64,000 bases of DNA from NCBI RefSeq assembly GCF_900100015.1, contig NZ_FNDD01000006.1, positions 62,001 to 126,000 of the forward strand. Reading direction: 5' to 3'. This DNA is from Vibrio xiamenensis (GTDB lineage Bacteria; Pseudomonadota; Gammaproteobacteria; Enterobacterales; Vibrionaceae). This document shows positions 45,403 through 55,800 of the stretch, in pieces. Each line of letters starts with the position of its first letter. Within the stretch, counting starts at the first letter, position 1. A program made the translations under genes and the position numbers. Under the pieces are notes generated by a model. It saw only the letters and a program-made list of their open reading frames with translations, made no database searches and was not told the origin of the DNA.

Positions 45403-46707
45403 ATGAAGTTTCCAGGTCAACGTAAATCTAAGCATTATTTCCCTACTCACGCTCGCGATCCGCTCGTCAATCAGATTCAGCAGACTCCTAAACTGCACCG
45501 TCCTATTATTGTGGGCATCGGTCAAACCATCGTCGATATTGAAGCGCGAGTGGATGATGATTTTCTCGCCCGTTACGAACTCAGTAAAGGCCACTCTTTA
45601 GTCCTTGAAGAGAGCAAAGCCGATGCTTTGTACCAAGAGCTTGTTGACCGCCAACTCATTACTCACCAACACCCTGGTGATACGATTGGCAATACCCTTC
45701 ACAACTATTCGGTGTTAGCCGACAGCAAATCGGTACTGCTTGGCGTGATGTCGAAGAATATCGAAGTCGGCTCTTTTGCCTATCGTTACTTGTGCCGTAC
45801 CTCTTCACGGATGAACCTTAACCATCTGCAGATGGTCGAAGGCTCCATTGGTCGTTGTTACACCCTGATCTCAAACGATGGTGAACGAACGTTTGCCATC
45901 AACGAAGGTCATATGAACCAACTTCAGCCGGAAAGTGTTCCCGAGGAAGTGTTTGACAAAGCTTCTGCTCTTGTCGTGTCTTCGTATTTAATGCGTGGTA
46001 AACCAGAAGATCCGATGCCAAAAGCCGTGGCGAGAGCGATTGAAATCGCCAAAGCCAAAAACGTGCCTGTGGTACTGACTCTCGGCACGAAATGGGTTAT
46101 CGAAGGCAATCAAAAATGGTGGCAGGATTATTTAAAAGAAAACGTCACTGTGGTCGCGATGAACGAAGAGGAAGGCGAATCGTTAACCGGTGAGAGCGAT
46201 CCACTGCTTGCAGCCGATCAAGCCCTTGAATGGGTTGACTTAGTACTTTGTACAGCAGGTCCAGTTGGTCTTTATATGGCCGGTTATACCGATGATGCTG
46301 TCAAGCGCGAAACCGAATTACCGCTTTTACCAGGCAACATTGCCGAATTCAACAAATTTGAGTTTAGCCGCGCGATGCGTAAGCAAGATTGCAATACGCC
46401 AGTGAAAGTGTATTCGCACATTGGCCCATATCTGGGCGGCCCGCTAGAAATTAAAAACACCAACGGTGCGGGCGATGGTGCATTATCCGCTTTATTGCAC
46501 GATATGGCCGCCAATGCTTATCACGCTGTCAATGTACCGAACTCGGCCAAGCACAACATGCCATTTTTGACTTACTCTTCATTGGCGCAAGTGTGTAAAT
46601 ACGCCAACCGGGTGAGTTACGAAGTATTAACCCAGCACTCACCTCGCCTGTCGCGCTCTCTGCCCGAACGTGAAGATAGCTTAGAAGAAGCGTATTGGGA
46701 CCGTTAA
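45403..46707 (+). CDS. gsk: Inosine-guanosine kinase
   Basis: Phosphorylates inosine and guanosine in purine salvage; a PfkB-family kinase. IVGIGQTIVDIEARVDD is the N-terminal substrate region, and the anion-hole/catalytic base motif is NTNGAGDGALSALLHD. At 434 residues the length agrees with E. coli Gsk. Its start is ATG with AACGA upstream only, a weak ribosome site. It ends with its own terminator. Confidence 0.93.
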   Translation: MKFPGQRKSKHYFPTHARDPLVNQIQQTPKLHRPIIVGIGQTIVDIEARVDDDFLARYELSKGHSLVLEESKADALYQELVDRQLITHQHPGDTIGNTLHNYSVLADSKSVLLGVMSKNIEVGSFAYRYLCRTSSRMNLNHLQMVEGSIGRCYTLISNDGERTFAINEGHMNQLQPESVPEEVFDKASALVVSSYLMRGKPEDPMPKAVARAIEIAKAKNVPVVLTLGTKWVIEGNQKWWQDYLKENVTVVAMNEEEGESLTGESDPLLAADQALEWVDLVLCTAGPVGLYMAGYTDDAVKRETELPLLPGNIAEFNKFEFSRAMRKQDCNTPVKVYSHIGPYLGGPLEIKNTNGAGDGALSALLHDMAANAYHAVNVPNSAKHNMPFLTYSSLAQVCKYANRVSYEVLTQHSPRLSRSLPEREDSLEEAYWDR

Positions 46708-46742
46708 TTGCGGCAATGCGTGTTTAACGCCAACACCGATTC

Positions 46743-46772
46743 AAAAAAACCGCCTATTGGCGGTTTTTGTTT
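46743..46772. terminator. Bidirectional terminator between gsk and the Zn-protease gene
   Basis: AAACCGCC and GGCGGTTT around a 4-nt loop with A- and T-runs, between convergent genes. Confidence 0.88.
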
Positions 46773-47497
46773 TATTGATGTTTATCTTGAATGTATTTCT
46801 GGCTGACATCCACCAGCGCTACATCTTTAAAGAAGCTACGTCCAAGCAGCAGCGGAAAGGTCAAATGGGTGCGATCGGTTAAAGTAAACTCGGTTTTCTC
46901 TTTTAAGTCACCGATTTGGATCCACGCCATAACCACAGGACGGCGGTCGCCTCCGTTAGACGTCGATTGACGAATCTTCACCCAGCGCGAAACTGGCAAC
47001 GCAATTTCGCGGCTCTTAACACCTTCGTGTTCGACTTTGAACTTAACCCAATCATTACCATCGCGTTCAAACGGTACGATATCGGTAGCGCTGATTGATG
47101 ACGTTGTCGCTCCAGTATCGACTCGCGCATCAAAATTTTGCTCAAGGCCCGGAACATATACCCACTCCTGAGCGCCCAAAATCAAACGACCATCAGCGGT
47201 TTTTTTCGCCTTGGGATCGACAACTGGCGCGACTTTCTTCACTGGTTGAGTCTGTTTACTCACCTGCGAGGCATCGCTTTGAGCGCTTTTGCTTTGAGAG
47301 GCGGTAGTTTGTGAGCTGGCAGTTTTCTCGCTTGCTGGTGTCTTAGCCACTTTGACTTCTTCCGCTTTTGCCGCCGAGTTTGACTGTGCAGTGACTTGGC
47401 TGGTTTGAGGCGTTTGTGTTGATTCCGACGTCGTCGAACAAGCAGCCAAACCACTTGTGAGAATCAAAGGTATCAATACTTTCCAGTTCTGGTTCAT
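46772..47497 (-). CDS. Lipoprotein with retropepsin-like ATP-dependent zinc protease domain
   Basis: 241-residue protein of the putative Zn_protease family (PF05618), which has an aspartic-protease-like fold. A lipobox LAAC follows the signal peptide. A serine-, lysine- and glutamine-rich linker of about 75 residues comes next, then the domain with the DTGA motif in RVDTGATTSSIS and PLLLGRSFFKD. The aspartate in DTGA is the expected catalytic residue. It lies 28 bp after the aminotransferase gene on the same strand. Confidence 0.85.
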   Translation of the reverse strand: MNQNWKVLIPLILTSGLAACSTTSESTQTPQTSQVTAQSNSAAKAEEVKVAKTPASEKTASSQTTASQSKSAQSDASQVSKQTQPVKKVAPVVDPKAKKTADGRLILGAQEWVYVPGLEQNFDARVDTGATTSSISATDIVPFERDGNDWVKFKVEHEGVKSREIALPVSRWVKIRQSTSNGGDRRPVVMAWIQIGDLKEKTEFTLTDRTHLTFPLLLGRSFFKDVALVDVSQKYIQDKHQ

Positions 47498-47525
47498 GCA
47501 TTACTCACTTTTCAAATTTCGCGCC

Positions 47526-48707
47526 TTAACTGACGTTCATAATCGCTTGGGCAACATAAGGAATGTCTTTCTCGGTCAACCCTGCAATATTGATCCGTCC
47601 GTCAGCGACGCCGTAAATACCGTATTGCTCGCGAAGTGCACTCATCTGTTCTGGGCTAAAGCCTAACACAGTAAACATGCCTTTGTGATTCGCGATAAAA
47701 TCGAATTGTGAAGTATTGTGTTTATTTCTCAATTCGTTACAGAGAGTTTTGCGAAGGTTTAACAAACGTTGCTGCATTTCACTCAATTCTTGCTTCCAAA
47801 GTTGAGTTAGCTCTTGATTTTGTAAAATGGTTTTGACTAGCGTCGCACCATGATCTGGTGGCATGGTGTAAGTCGCGCGCGCGAGCGTCAGCAACTTGCC
47901 TTTGGCATTATTCGCATCCGTGATGTTATTTGCTACAACCATTGCCGCACCAGTGCGCTCGCGATAAAGGGCAAAGTTCTTCGAACATGAGGTGGTAATA
48001 AGCATCTCTTCAAGGTTATCCGCCATAAAGCGCAGCCCTTGCGCATCTTGCTCTAGACCGTCACCAAAACCTTGGTAAGCAATGTCAACAAACGGCGTAA
48101 AGCCATTTTTCTGTGCCAACGCGGTGATCGCCTGCCAAGCGGCGAAATCGATATCCGCGCCAGTTGGGTTGTGGCAGCAGCCGTGTAGCAACACGACATC
48201 ATTTCGGCCTGCACCCGCCAAATCACTTAGCATCAACTCAACATCAACTTGCTTGGTGACCGGGCTGAAATAACTGTAGTAACGTACTTTAAGCCCCGCC
48301 GCTTCCATGATCGGCTTGTGGTTTACATAGCTTGGGTTTGAAATCCACACTGTGGTATCAGGCTGAGCAAAACGCATCAAATCAGCCAGCATGCGCAGCG
48401 CACCGCTGGCACCAGGTGTTTGAATCGCCGTTACGCGTTCGGTTGCCGATGTACCCGCCAGTAATAAATCGACCATCGACTGATTAAACTCTTCGCACCC
48501 AGCAAGGCCGACATACGCTTTGGTTGTTTGTGTCGCAACAACGATGTCTTGCGCTTTTTGCACCGCCTTCATGACCGGCGTTTCACCTTGGCTGTTTTTA
48601 TACACACCAATACCAAGGTCAACTTTATTCGCACGTTGATCTGCACGATAAGCAGTAGAAAGAGAAAGAATGGGATCTGAAGTGGGAGCCGGTAAATGAG
48701 AGAACAT
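47526..48707 (-). CDS. Amino-acid aminotransferase (AspC/TyrB type)
   Basis: PLP-dependent class I aminotransferase that exchanges amino groups between aspartate or aromatic amino acids and 2-oxoglutarate. 393 residues. The PLP lysine is in SCSKNFALYRER, and HGCCHNPTGADI and GIGVYKN are conserved. I chose the ATG at 48707 since MFSHLPAPTSDPIL is the usual N-terminus; the longer frame adds 16 residues. Aspartate or aromatic preference cannot be told by eye. Confidence 0.9.
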   Translation of the reverse strand: MFSHLPAPTSDPILSLSTAYRADQRANKVDLGIGVYKNSQGETPVMKAVQKAQDIVVATQTTKAYVGLAGCEEFNQSMVDLLLAGTSATERVTAIQTPGASGALRMLADLMRFAQPDTTVWISNPSYVNHKPIMEAAGLKVRYYSYFSPVTKQVDVELMLSDLAGAGRNDVVLLHGCCHNPTGADIDFAAWQAITALAQKNGFTPFVDIAYQGFGDGLEQDAQGLRFMADNLEEMLITTSCSKNFALYRERTGAAMVVANNITDANNAKGKLLTLARATYTMPPDHGATLVKTILQNQELTQLWKQELSEMQQRLLNLRKTLCNELRNKHNTSQFDFIANHKGMFTVLGFSPEQMSALREQYGIYGVADGRINIAGLTEKDIPYVAQAIMNVS

Positions 48708-48793
48708 GAAAGTCACAACCCTTTGAAATTCTAATGAGGAATTTTTAGTAAACACTATAGTTCACAGGATTGAAATGACTTTTTATCCATCTC

Positions 48794-48820
48794 ACAAAAA
48801 TGGCGCGATTCACGCGCCAT
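48794..48820 (-). terminator. nrdDG terminator
   Basis: ATGGCGCG and CGCGCCAT around a 5-nt loop, followed on the minus strand by a T-run, 90 bp past nrdG. Confidence 0.85.
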
Positions 48821-48906
48821 AGTGTTGATAAAACCAGCAAATTGATATTCAACCAAACTAAAGGCTGACAGAAAATCGGCTTTGATGAGATTGAGTCGTT
48901 AAGGTT

Positions 48907-49371
48907 TCATTTTAAATGATGAATGATTTGATTAGCACTTCCGCGCCACTCTAACCGTGGGTCAGCTTGCTCTTTAATAAACTTGCCATCAATAAAGGTA
49001 TCAACATATTGCAGTATTTCGCGCTGCTGCGAATTAAGCTCACCAAGGGTATAACCGCTCCATAGCCAAATATCTTTGCCTACACATTCGCTGCGTACCC
49101 GCTTCACCAATTGTAAAACGGCGCTTAAATTTGCAGGATGCAGTGGGTCGCCACCCGACAAGGACAAACCGCGACGCTTAATACGCGTATCGTTAAGGTC
49201 TGCGATAATCGTATCTTCGGCTTGCTGGGTAAACGGTGTGCCTGAATCGGTGCGCCACGTCGCTTGGTTATAACAACCTCGGCATTGATGTACGCACCCT
49301 GAGACAAACAGCGTGCAGCGCGTACCCGGGCCATTAACCACATCGATTGGATAATATTGGTGATAGTTCAT
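48907..49371 (-). CDS. nrdG: Anaerobic ribonucleotide reductase activating protein NrdG
   Basis: Radical SAM enzyme that installs the glycyl radical on NrdD. The 4Fe-4S motif CxxxCxxC is in SGCVHQCRGCYN, with SLSGGDPL as the SAM-binding GGD region. I chose the ATG at 49371, giving the MNYHQYYPIDVVNGPG start and 154 residues, both identical in form to E. coli NrdG. It follows nrdD after 61 bp. Confidence 0.93.
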   Translation of the reverse strand: MNYHQYYPIDVVNGPGTRCTLFVSGCVHQCRGCYNQATWRTDSGTPFTQQAEDTIIADLNDTRIKRRGLSLSGGDPLHPANLSAVLQLVKRVRSECVGKDIWLWSGYTLGELNSQQREILQYVDTFIDGKFIKEQADPRLEWRGSANQIIHHLK

Positions 49372-49432
49372 AATCGTCATCAACAAGGGCAAGCCAAGCT
49401 TGCCCTATTTTCAAATCAAACCAAGGCCAAAT

Positions 49433-51553
49433 TTAAAGGTGTTTCACTCGGCGTTTGACTTCTTCTTGCTTACCAAAGTTGAATGGCCTTGCATCTGGGC
49501 TGCCTAGGTAACCACATACACGGCGTGTCACGGACACTTTGGTCGAGTCGTGATTGCCACAGCTTGGGCAGGTAAAACCTTTGCTGGTACAGTCAAATTC
49601 GCCAGTGTAGCCACACTCATAACACTCATCGATTGGCGTGTTGGTGCCGTAATATGGCACGCGGCTATAGCTGTAATCCCAAACGTTTTCCAGTGCTTCA
49701 ATATTGCGCTGCATATTTGGAAACTCGCCGTAGCAGATAAAACCGCCGGATGATACTTCTGGGTATGGCATTTCAAAATCGATCTTGTCGTAAGGGTTAA
49801 CCTTTTTCTCCACATCCAAGTGGAAGCTATTGGTGTAGTAACCTTTGTCCGTCACGCCATCAATCACACCAAACTCTGTCGCATCTATACGACAGAAGCG
49901 GTTACATAAGTTTTCGCTTGGCGTCGCGTAAAGGCTAAAGCCATAACCTGATTCTTCGGTCCAGCGGTTAACCGCTTTTTTCAGATGCTCAACAATCGCT
50001 ACCGCTTTTTGACGCAATTCGCTGTCGTCATAAACGTGGGTTTGAGTGCCAAACAGCGCATTGATGGTCTCATGAATACCGATGTAACCCAGAGAAATCG
50101 ACGCACGGCCATTCTTAAAGATATCGGCAATTGAGTCATCGGCTTTTAGACGAACGCCGCACGCACCTTCCATATACAAAATAGGCGCAACGCGAGCTTT
50201 AACGTTTTCCAACCGGCTGATACGAGTGCCAAGGGCACGATAAGCGAGCGCCAGTTTGTCATCCAATAGCTGATAAAAACGCGCTTCATCACCTTTGGCT
50301 TGAATTGCAATTCGCGGCAAATTCAGGCTAACAACCCCTAAGTTATTACGACCTTCATGAACCAGTTCACCGTTCTCTTCATATGTTCCCAAGAAGCTGC
50401 GACAGCCCATTGGCGTTTTGAATGAACCAGTGATCTCAACCACTTTGTCGTAGTTAAGAATGTCTGGATACATGCGTTTTGACGCACATTCCAACGCCAG
50501 TTGCTTAATATCGTAATTTGGATCGCCTTGATGATGATTAAGACCATCTTTGATGGCAAACACCAATTTAGGAAACACGGCGGTCTTGTGATTTTTGCCA
50601 AGACCCGCGATGCGGTTTTTCAAAATCGATTGTTGAATTAAGCGCGATGACCAAGAAGTACCAAGGCCAAAACCAAACGTGACAAATGGCGTTTGGCCAT
50701 TCGCAGTGTGCAGCGTGTTAACTTCATATTCCAATGATTGGAACGCGTCATAACACTCTTTCTCGGTACGTGCTTTGGCAAATTCTTCTGGGCTGTGAAT
50801 ATCCCACTCTTTAGCGATTTCAAGGTGTTTGTTGTAACTTGCCATCACATAAGGCTCAAGCACTTCATCAATGCGGTTGATGGTGGTACCTCCATAAATG
50901 TGGCTTGCCACCTGAGCAATAATTTGCGCTGTCACTGCCGTTGCAGTTGAAATTGACTTGGGCGTGTCAATTTCTGCATTACCCATTTTAAAGCCATGCG
51001 TTAACATGCCTTTAAGATCGATAAGCATACAGTTAAACATTGGGAAAAACGGCGCATAATCGAGATCGTGATAGTGAATATCACCTTGTTCATGGGCATG
51101 AACAATATCACGTGGCAAAATGTGCGTTTTTGCATAGTGCTTAGCAACGATACCGGCAAGTAAGTCACGTTGGGTAGGAATCACTTTGCCATCTTTATTG
51201 GCGTTTTCATTGATCAGTTCAACATTGCTCTCTTCAATCAAGCCTTCGATCTCACGAGTCAATGCGCTCTGTTTTTCGCGGGCAATATCGCGGTCATGGC
51301 GATATTCGATGTACGAACGTGCCAAAGATTTGTATGGCCCTTGCATTAATTCATTTTCGACCAAGGTCTGAATTTCGTTAATGTGAACTTCCGATTGTTC
51401 TGCTAGTTTTAACTCGACAGCTAACGCGACATTTAAGGCATAGATGGCCGTCTCCTTATCGACGTGATCCGCTGCGGCTTCAACGGCAGCTTGAATACGG
51501 TCACGACTGAAAGGGGCTTTAGAGCCATCACGTTTTATTACTCGAGTTTTCAC
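49433..51553 (-). CDS. nrdD: Anaerobic ribonucleoside-triphosphate reductase NrdD
   Basis: Reduces ribonucleoside triphosphates to dNTPs without oxygen. The N-terminal ATP-cone (MKTRVIKRDGSKAPFSRD) gives allosteric control. The C-terminal zinc site has CYECG and CPSCG, and the glycyl radical residue is Gly681 in RRVCGYLG. 706 residues, close to the E. coli length. The promoter region carries two NrdR boxes, a DnaA box and an FNR site. Confidence 0.95.
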   Translation of the reverse strand: MKTRVIKRDGSKAPFSRDRIQAAVEAAADHVDKETAIYALNVALAVELKLAEQSEVHINEIQTLVENELMQGPYKSLARSYIEYRHDRDIAREKQSALTREIEGLIEESNVELINENANKDGKVIPTQRDLLAGIVAKHYAKTHILPRDIVHAHEQGDIHYHDLDYAPFFPMFNCMLIDLKGMLTHGFKMGNAEIDTPKSISTATAVTAQIIAQVASHIYGGTTINRIDEVLEPYVMASYNKHLEIAKEWDIHSPEEFAKARTEKECYDAFQSLEYEVNTLHTANGQTPFVTFGFGLGTSWSSRLIQQSILKNRIAGLGKNHKTAVFPKLVFAIKDGLNHHQGDPNYDIKQLALECASKRMYPDILNYDKVVEITGSFKTPMGCRSFLGTYEENGELVHEGRNNLGVVSLNLPRIAIQAKGDEARFYQLLDDKLALAYRALGTRISRLENVKARVAPILYMEGACGVRLKADDSIADIFKNGRASISLGYIGIHETINALFGTQTHVYDDSELRQKAVAIVEHLKKAVNRWTEESGYGFSLYATPSENLCNRFCRIDATEFGVIDGVTDKGYYTNSFHLDVEKKVNPYDKIDFEMPYPEVSSGGFICYGEFPNMQRNIEALENVWDYSYSRVPYYGTNTPIDECYECGYTGEFDCTSKGFTCPSCGNHDSTKVSVTRRVCGYLGSPDARPFNFGKQEEVKRRVKHL

Positions 51554-51585
51554 GGTTTCTCCTTACCCTAGCGATACCCACAGAG

Positions 51586-51594
51586 TTATCCACA
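51586..51594. promoter_or_regulatory. DnaA box upstream of nrdD
   Basis: Perfect TTATCCACA, 33-41 bp before the start codon and next to the first NrdR box. Confidence 0.55.
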
Positions 51595-51597
51595 AAT

Positions 51598-51644
51598 ACA
51601 CTATATAGGGTTGTTTTTTGTTCTGCTGACACTACATATTGTGG
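51598..51644. promoter_or_regulatory. Tandem NrdR boxes upstream of nrdD
   Basis: ACACTATATAGGGT at 51598 and ACACTACATATTGTGG at 51629 match the NrdR consensus ACACWATATATWGTGT to different degrees. Their start-to-start distance is 31 bp, three helical turns, the spacing usual for NrdR pairs. Confidence 0.75.
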
Positions 51645-51675
51645 CGTATTTAACGAAAACCCCCAAACCAGAGTA

Positions 51676-51689
51676 TTGATTTGGATCAA
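51676..51689. promoter_or_regulatory. FNR site upstream of nrdD
   Basis: TTGAT-TTGG-ATCAA matches the FNR consensus exactly. It lies about 125 bp before the start codon, fitting anaerobic induction of nrdDG. Confidence 0.75.
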
Positions 51690-51847
51690 CAAAAATGGGC
51701 TATGGGCGAATAAGAAATCGAACTTAGCGGCATTGATCTCAGATAGAAAAGAAAAGGTGAAATAGTTGAAAAAACGACTTTATGAGCTTGCATTTTTTGC
51801 GAGTCTTGTCCGGTAAAGGCTGGCACTTAAATAGGAAAGTTTAGAGA

Positions 51848-52744
51848 ATGACGTTTGTTAAACCTAGGTTATTAATCACTGCAATTTGTTTACTTGCCCC
51901 TCTTCACTTGCAGGCAGCCAAACTCGACTATCGTATCGCGACGTGGAATTTAGAGTGGCTAACCGAACAACCCGTCGAGCGCATCGACGCGTCCAAACGC
52001 ACCAATCAAGATATCGCCAAGCTATCAGACTACGCGCAGCAGCTTGATGCCGACATCATTGCCTTTCAAGAAGTTGAATCGGTGGCTTTGGCTGAGAAAG
52101 TGTTTGGCTCTCAATACCAGATTTATCTCTCGGATCGAGCGCAAAATCAGTTTCGCCAAAACCAATTTGACAGTGGTAATCAATACACGGGTTTTGCGGT
52201 AAAACGTGGTATTGAAGTCAAAGACTTGGGAGATATTCGTTTAGAGTCGAGTCACAGCAGTCATTTACGCTTTGCCAGTTACTTAGTGATTGCGCCGCAA
52301 AGCGATACGCCGATTCACGCGCTAGCGGTGCATTTAAAAGCCGGATGCAGCGGCGCTTATAAAGACAGCCGCGAATGCGCGAAATTGTCTGAACAAGGCA
52401 AGCACCTCCAAAGCTGGATTCAAGACCAGCAAAGTGCTCATCATCAATATCTCATCATGGGTGATTTTAACCACAACCTCGCCTACCGCGGCGATTGGCT
52501 ATGGAACATCATCACCTCTGGCAGTAACGCAAAACTGCTCACCCAGCAGACTCAAGCCAAATGTAAGGTACGCTCAAACAATAACCCGGCCAAACTGCAT
52601 CAGTTCCGCTCGCTGATTGACCATATTATTATAAGCGGTGAATTAGCCAGCCAAACTCAGGCGACGCAGTTGACCTATCAAAGCCAAGATGTGCTCAAAT
52701 ATCAATTAAGCGATCATTGCCCGGTTTACAGCCAGTTGAACTAA
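51848..52744 (+). CDS. Secreted endonuclease/exonuclease/phosphatase-fold protein
   Basis: 298-residue protein with a signal peptide (to LHLQA-AK) and the DNase I-like fold. Catalytic landmarks are ATWNLEWL, IIAFQEVE, HALAVHLKAGC, LIMGDFNHN and a terminal LSDHCPVYSQL. All expected acidic and histidine residues are visible, so it is likely a metal-dependent nuclease or phosphodiesterase in the periplasm or outside. Two cysteines in CSGAYKDSREC may form a disulfide. Confidence 0.85.
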   Translation: MTFVKPRLLITAICLLAPLHLQAAKLDYRIATWNLEWLTEQPVERIDASKRTNQDIAKLSDYAQQLDADIIAFQEVESVALAEKVFGSQYQIYLSDRAQNQFRQNQFDSGNQYTGFAVKRGIEVKDLGDIRLESSHSSHLRFASYLVIAPQSDTPIHALAVHLKAGCSGAYKDSRECAKLSEQGKHLQSWIQDQQSAHHQYLIMGDFNHNLAYRGDWLWNIITSGSNAKLLTQQTQAKCKVRSNNNPAKLHQFRSLIDHIIISGELASQTQATQLTYQSQDVLKYQLSDHCPVYSQLN

Positions 52745-52748
52745 ACGT

Positions 52749-52801
52749 AAAAAGCCCCACCAGTTTCCATTAGTAATCAGAAATTTAGTGGGGCTTTTTT
52801 A
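52749..52801. terminator. Bidirectional terminator
   Basis: AAAAGCCCCAC and GTGGGGCTTTT pair across a loop of about 30 nt, with a T-run, between the convergent nuclease and RND genes. Confidence 0.8.
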
Positions 52802-52839
52802 TCGTTACATCTCAGGGTGATAAACTGCTCACAGCCCAA

Positions 52840-55800
52840 TTAAAGGCTGACAAAACGCTTTCGCATTACCACGTAATACAATATTGGGATAACCAGCAAA
52901 GTCAGAATCGTCGAAACGAAAATACCAAAGATTAAGCTTATCGCCAGACCGTTGAAAATCGGGTCATCAAGAATAAACATAGCGCCAATCATCGCCGCAA
53001 GCGCGGTCAGCATAATCGGTTTGGCGCGCACCGCGGCCGACTGGATCACCGCTTGCGAAAAATCCACTCCCGCCTGTACTTGTTGATTGATAAAATCGAC
53101 CAGTAAAATCGAGTTACGCACTATGATCCCCGCCAGCGCGATCATGCCAATCATCGACGTTGCGGTAAACTGGGCGCCAAGCAAAGCATGCCCCGGCATC
53201 ACGCCAATAATGGTTAAAGGAATCGGCGCCATGATGATAAGCGGCACTAAATAAGATTTAAATTGTGCCACCACCAGCAAGTAAATCAGCACCATACCCA
53301 CGGCATACGCAATGCCCATATCGCGAAACGTTTCGTAAGTGATGGTCCATTCCCCATCCCACAATATCGACACGCCATGCAGCCCATCTGGCTGGTGGAT
53401 ATAGTATTGTTCAACCTGCATCTGTTTGTTCAAAGCGCTACCAATATTAAACATGCCATATAACGGACTATCAACACTGCCAGCCATATCACCGACCACC
53501 ATCACCATCGGCACCATGTTTTTATGCACGATGTAGTCGTCCATCGGCGTTTGACGCACCGACACTAAGTCTGATAACGCATAGGCGTTGCCTGTCGCGC
53601 TGCTCACTTTCATATTTAAAACCTGCTCTAAACGCACTTTGGCCGTTTCGCTGGCTTGAATTTGAATCGGCACCGGGTATTTGCTGTGTTCACTGTGTAG
53701 ATACGTCACCGCTTTACCACCAATCGAAGTTGCCAGCGCATCCACAATCGAAGCGTAAGCGACTTGATAGTGCGCGGCTTTACTGCGGTCAATCACCACT
53801 TGCCATTTTTGATGCAGCTCGGGCAAATACATATCCACATCAACAATATCCTCGGTTGCACGAAATACTTGGCGAACTTCCCTTGCCGCTTGGCTACGCA
53901 GCTCTGGTGTCGGCGCGTAGACTTCCGCCAAAATGGGCGACCAAACCGGCGGCCCTGGCGGTACTTCGACCACTTTGACTTTACCGCCAAATTTATTGGC
54001 AATTTGATTGAGCATTGGGCGAACCGCGCTCGCAATTTGGTGGCTGTCTCGCTCACGCTGTTTGCGATCCGCCAAGTTGACTTGAATATCGCCCTGGTTC
54101 GCTTCGCTGCGCATAAAATAGTGGCGTACTAAGCCATTAAAGTTAATTGGCGCAGCGGTGCCAGCATAGATTTGATAACTCTCCATTTCCGGAATTTTGT
54201 TGAGCTCTTGGCCCATCTCAAACAGCACTCTTTGGGTGCGCTCAAGTGAGGTGCCATCTGGCATATCGAGCACAACTTGGAATTCGGATTTGTTGTCAAA
54301 CGGCAGCATTTTTAGCACTACCGCTTGAAACACAGGCAATAATACGGAGCCCGCAATCAGCGCCAAAATCACCACAAGTAACACGACGCGGTTACGGCCC
54401 TGATGTTTGGCGGTCACAAACGGCGCCATCATACGGTGGAAAAACGGATGCGAGCTATTCGTTTGCTCATGGTGATCATCATGAGATGCTGATTTGAGAA
54501 AATGCCCAGCCAGCCATGGCGAAACCACAAACGCGACCGCAAGCGATATCAACATGCCCATCGAGGCATTGATCGGAATTGGGCTCATATAGGGGCCCAT
54601 TAATCCTGAAACAAACGCCATCGGCAGCAAGGCTGCGATAACCGTCAGTGTGGCAAGAATGGTCGGGCCGCCCACTTCATCCACCGCTGCGGGTATCAAT
54701 TCAGTGAGCTTTTTCTTACCTATCGCCATATGACGGTGAATATTTTCAACCACCACAATAGCATCGTCGACCAAAATACCAATTGAAAAAATCAGCGCAA
54801 ACAGCGACACACGATTGAGCGTAAAGCCCCATGCCCAAGACGCAAACAAGGTGATCATCAAGGTGACAACAATCGCAAGCCCAACCACGATGGCCTCACG
54901 CCAGCCCATAGCGAGGACGACCAAGATGACCACAGCGGCAGTGGCAAACGCCAATTTGCCGATAAGCGTGTTACTTTTATCTGCCGCCGTTTTTCCGTAA
55001 TCGCGGGTGATTGTTACATCAATGCCTTGCGGGATCAGCGTATTTTTGAGCTCATTGACTCGCGACTCGACCGCGCTGGCGACATTAACCGCGTTTTCAC
55101 CGCTTTTTTTGGCGATAGCCAACGTCACTGCAGGATAAATTCCTTGTTTGTCGCTGGTCCAAACATTTTGAGTTGGCGTATTAGTGCCAAATTTCACACT
55201 GGCGATATCTTCCAAATATACTGGGGTGTTGTTATGCAAACCCACAACCAGCTGTTTGACTTCTTCAACGCGAGTCAAGAACTGGCCAACTTGCAAAGGA
55301 AAGGTCTGATTATCATGGGTTAACGACAACATGGTTGAACTGGAATTCGCCGCTGGCAAATGCTGATTAAGGGCATCTAAAGTAATACCAAAACTGTTCA
55401 TTTTGGCTGGGTCTAAACGAACATCGACAATCGTGTCATGGCCGCCAACCGTATAAATATCACGCGTGCCATCAATACGTTTGAGTTCAGTTTCTAAACC
55501 GTGAGCGACTTGAGTTAACTGTTGTTGGTCTAATCGACCGCTTTTATCGGCCAAGGTAAGCGTTACGATGGGCACATCTTCAATGCCTTTGGGTTTGATG
55601 ATGGGCTCACCCACTCCCACCCCTTGCGGCATCCAGTCCTTATTGGAGTAGAGTTTGTTATAGATGCGCACCACCGCATCGTTGCGCGTGACACCGACAT
55701 CAAAGATAGCCACAATCATGGCGCCATCTGGCTGAGAAAATGAGTAAATTTTGTCGATGCCCTGAATTTCGGAGATCACTTGCTCAGCCGGTGTGGTGAC

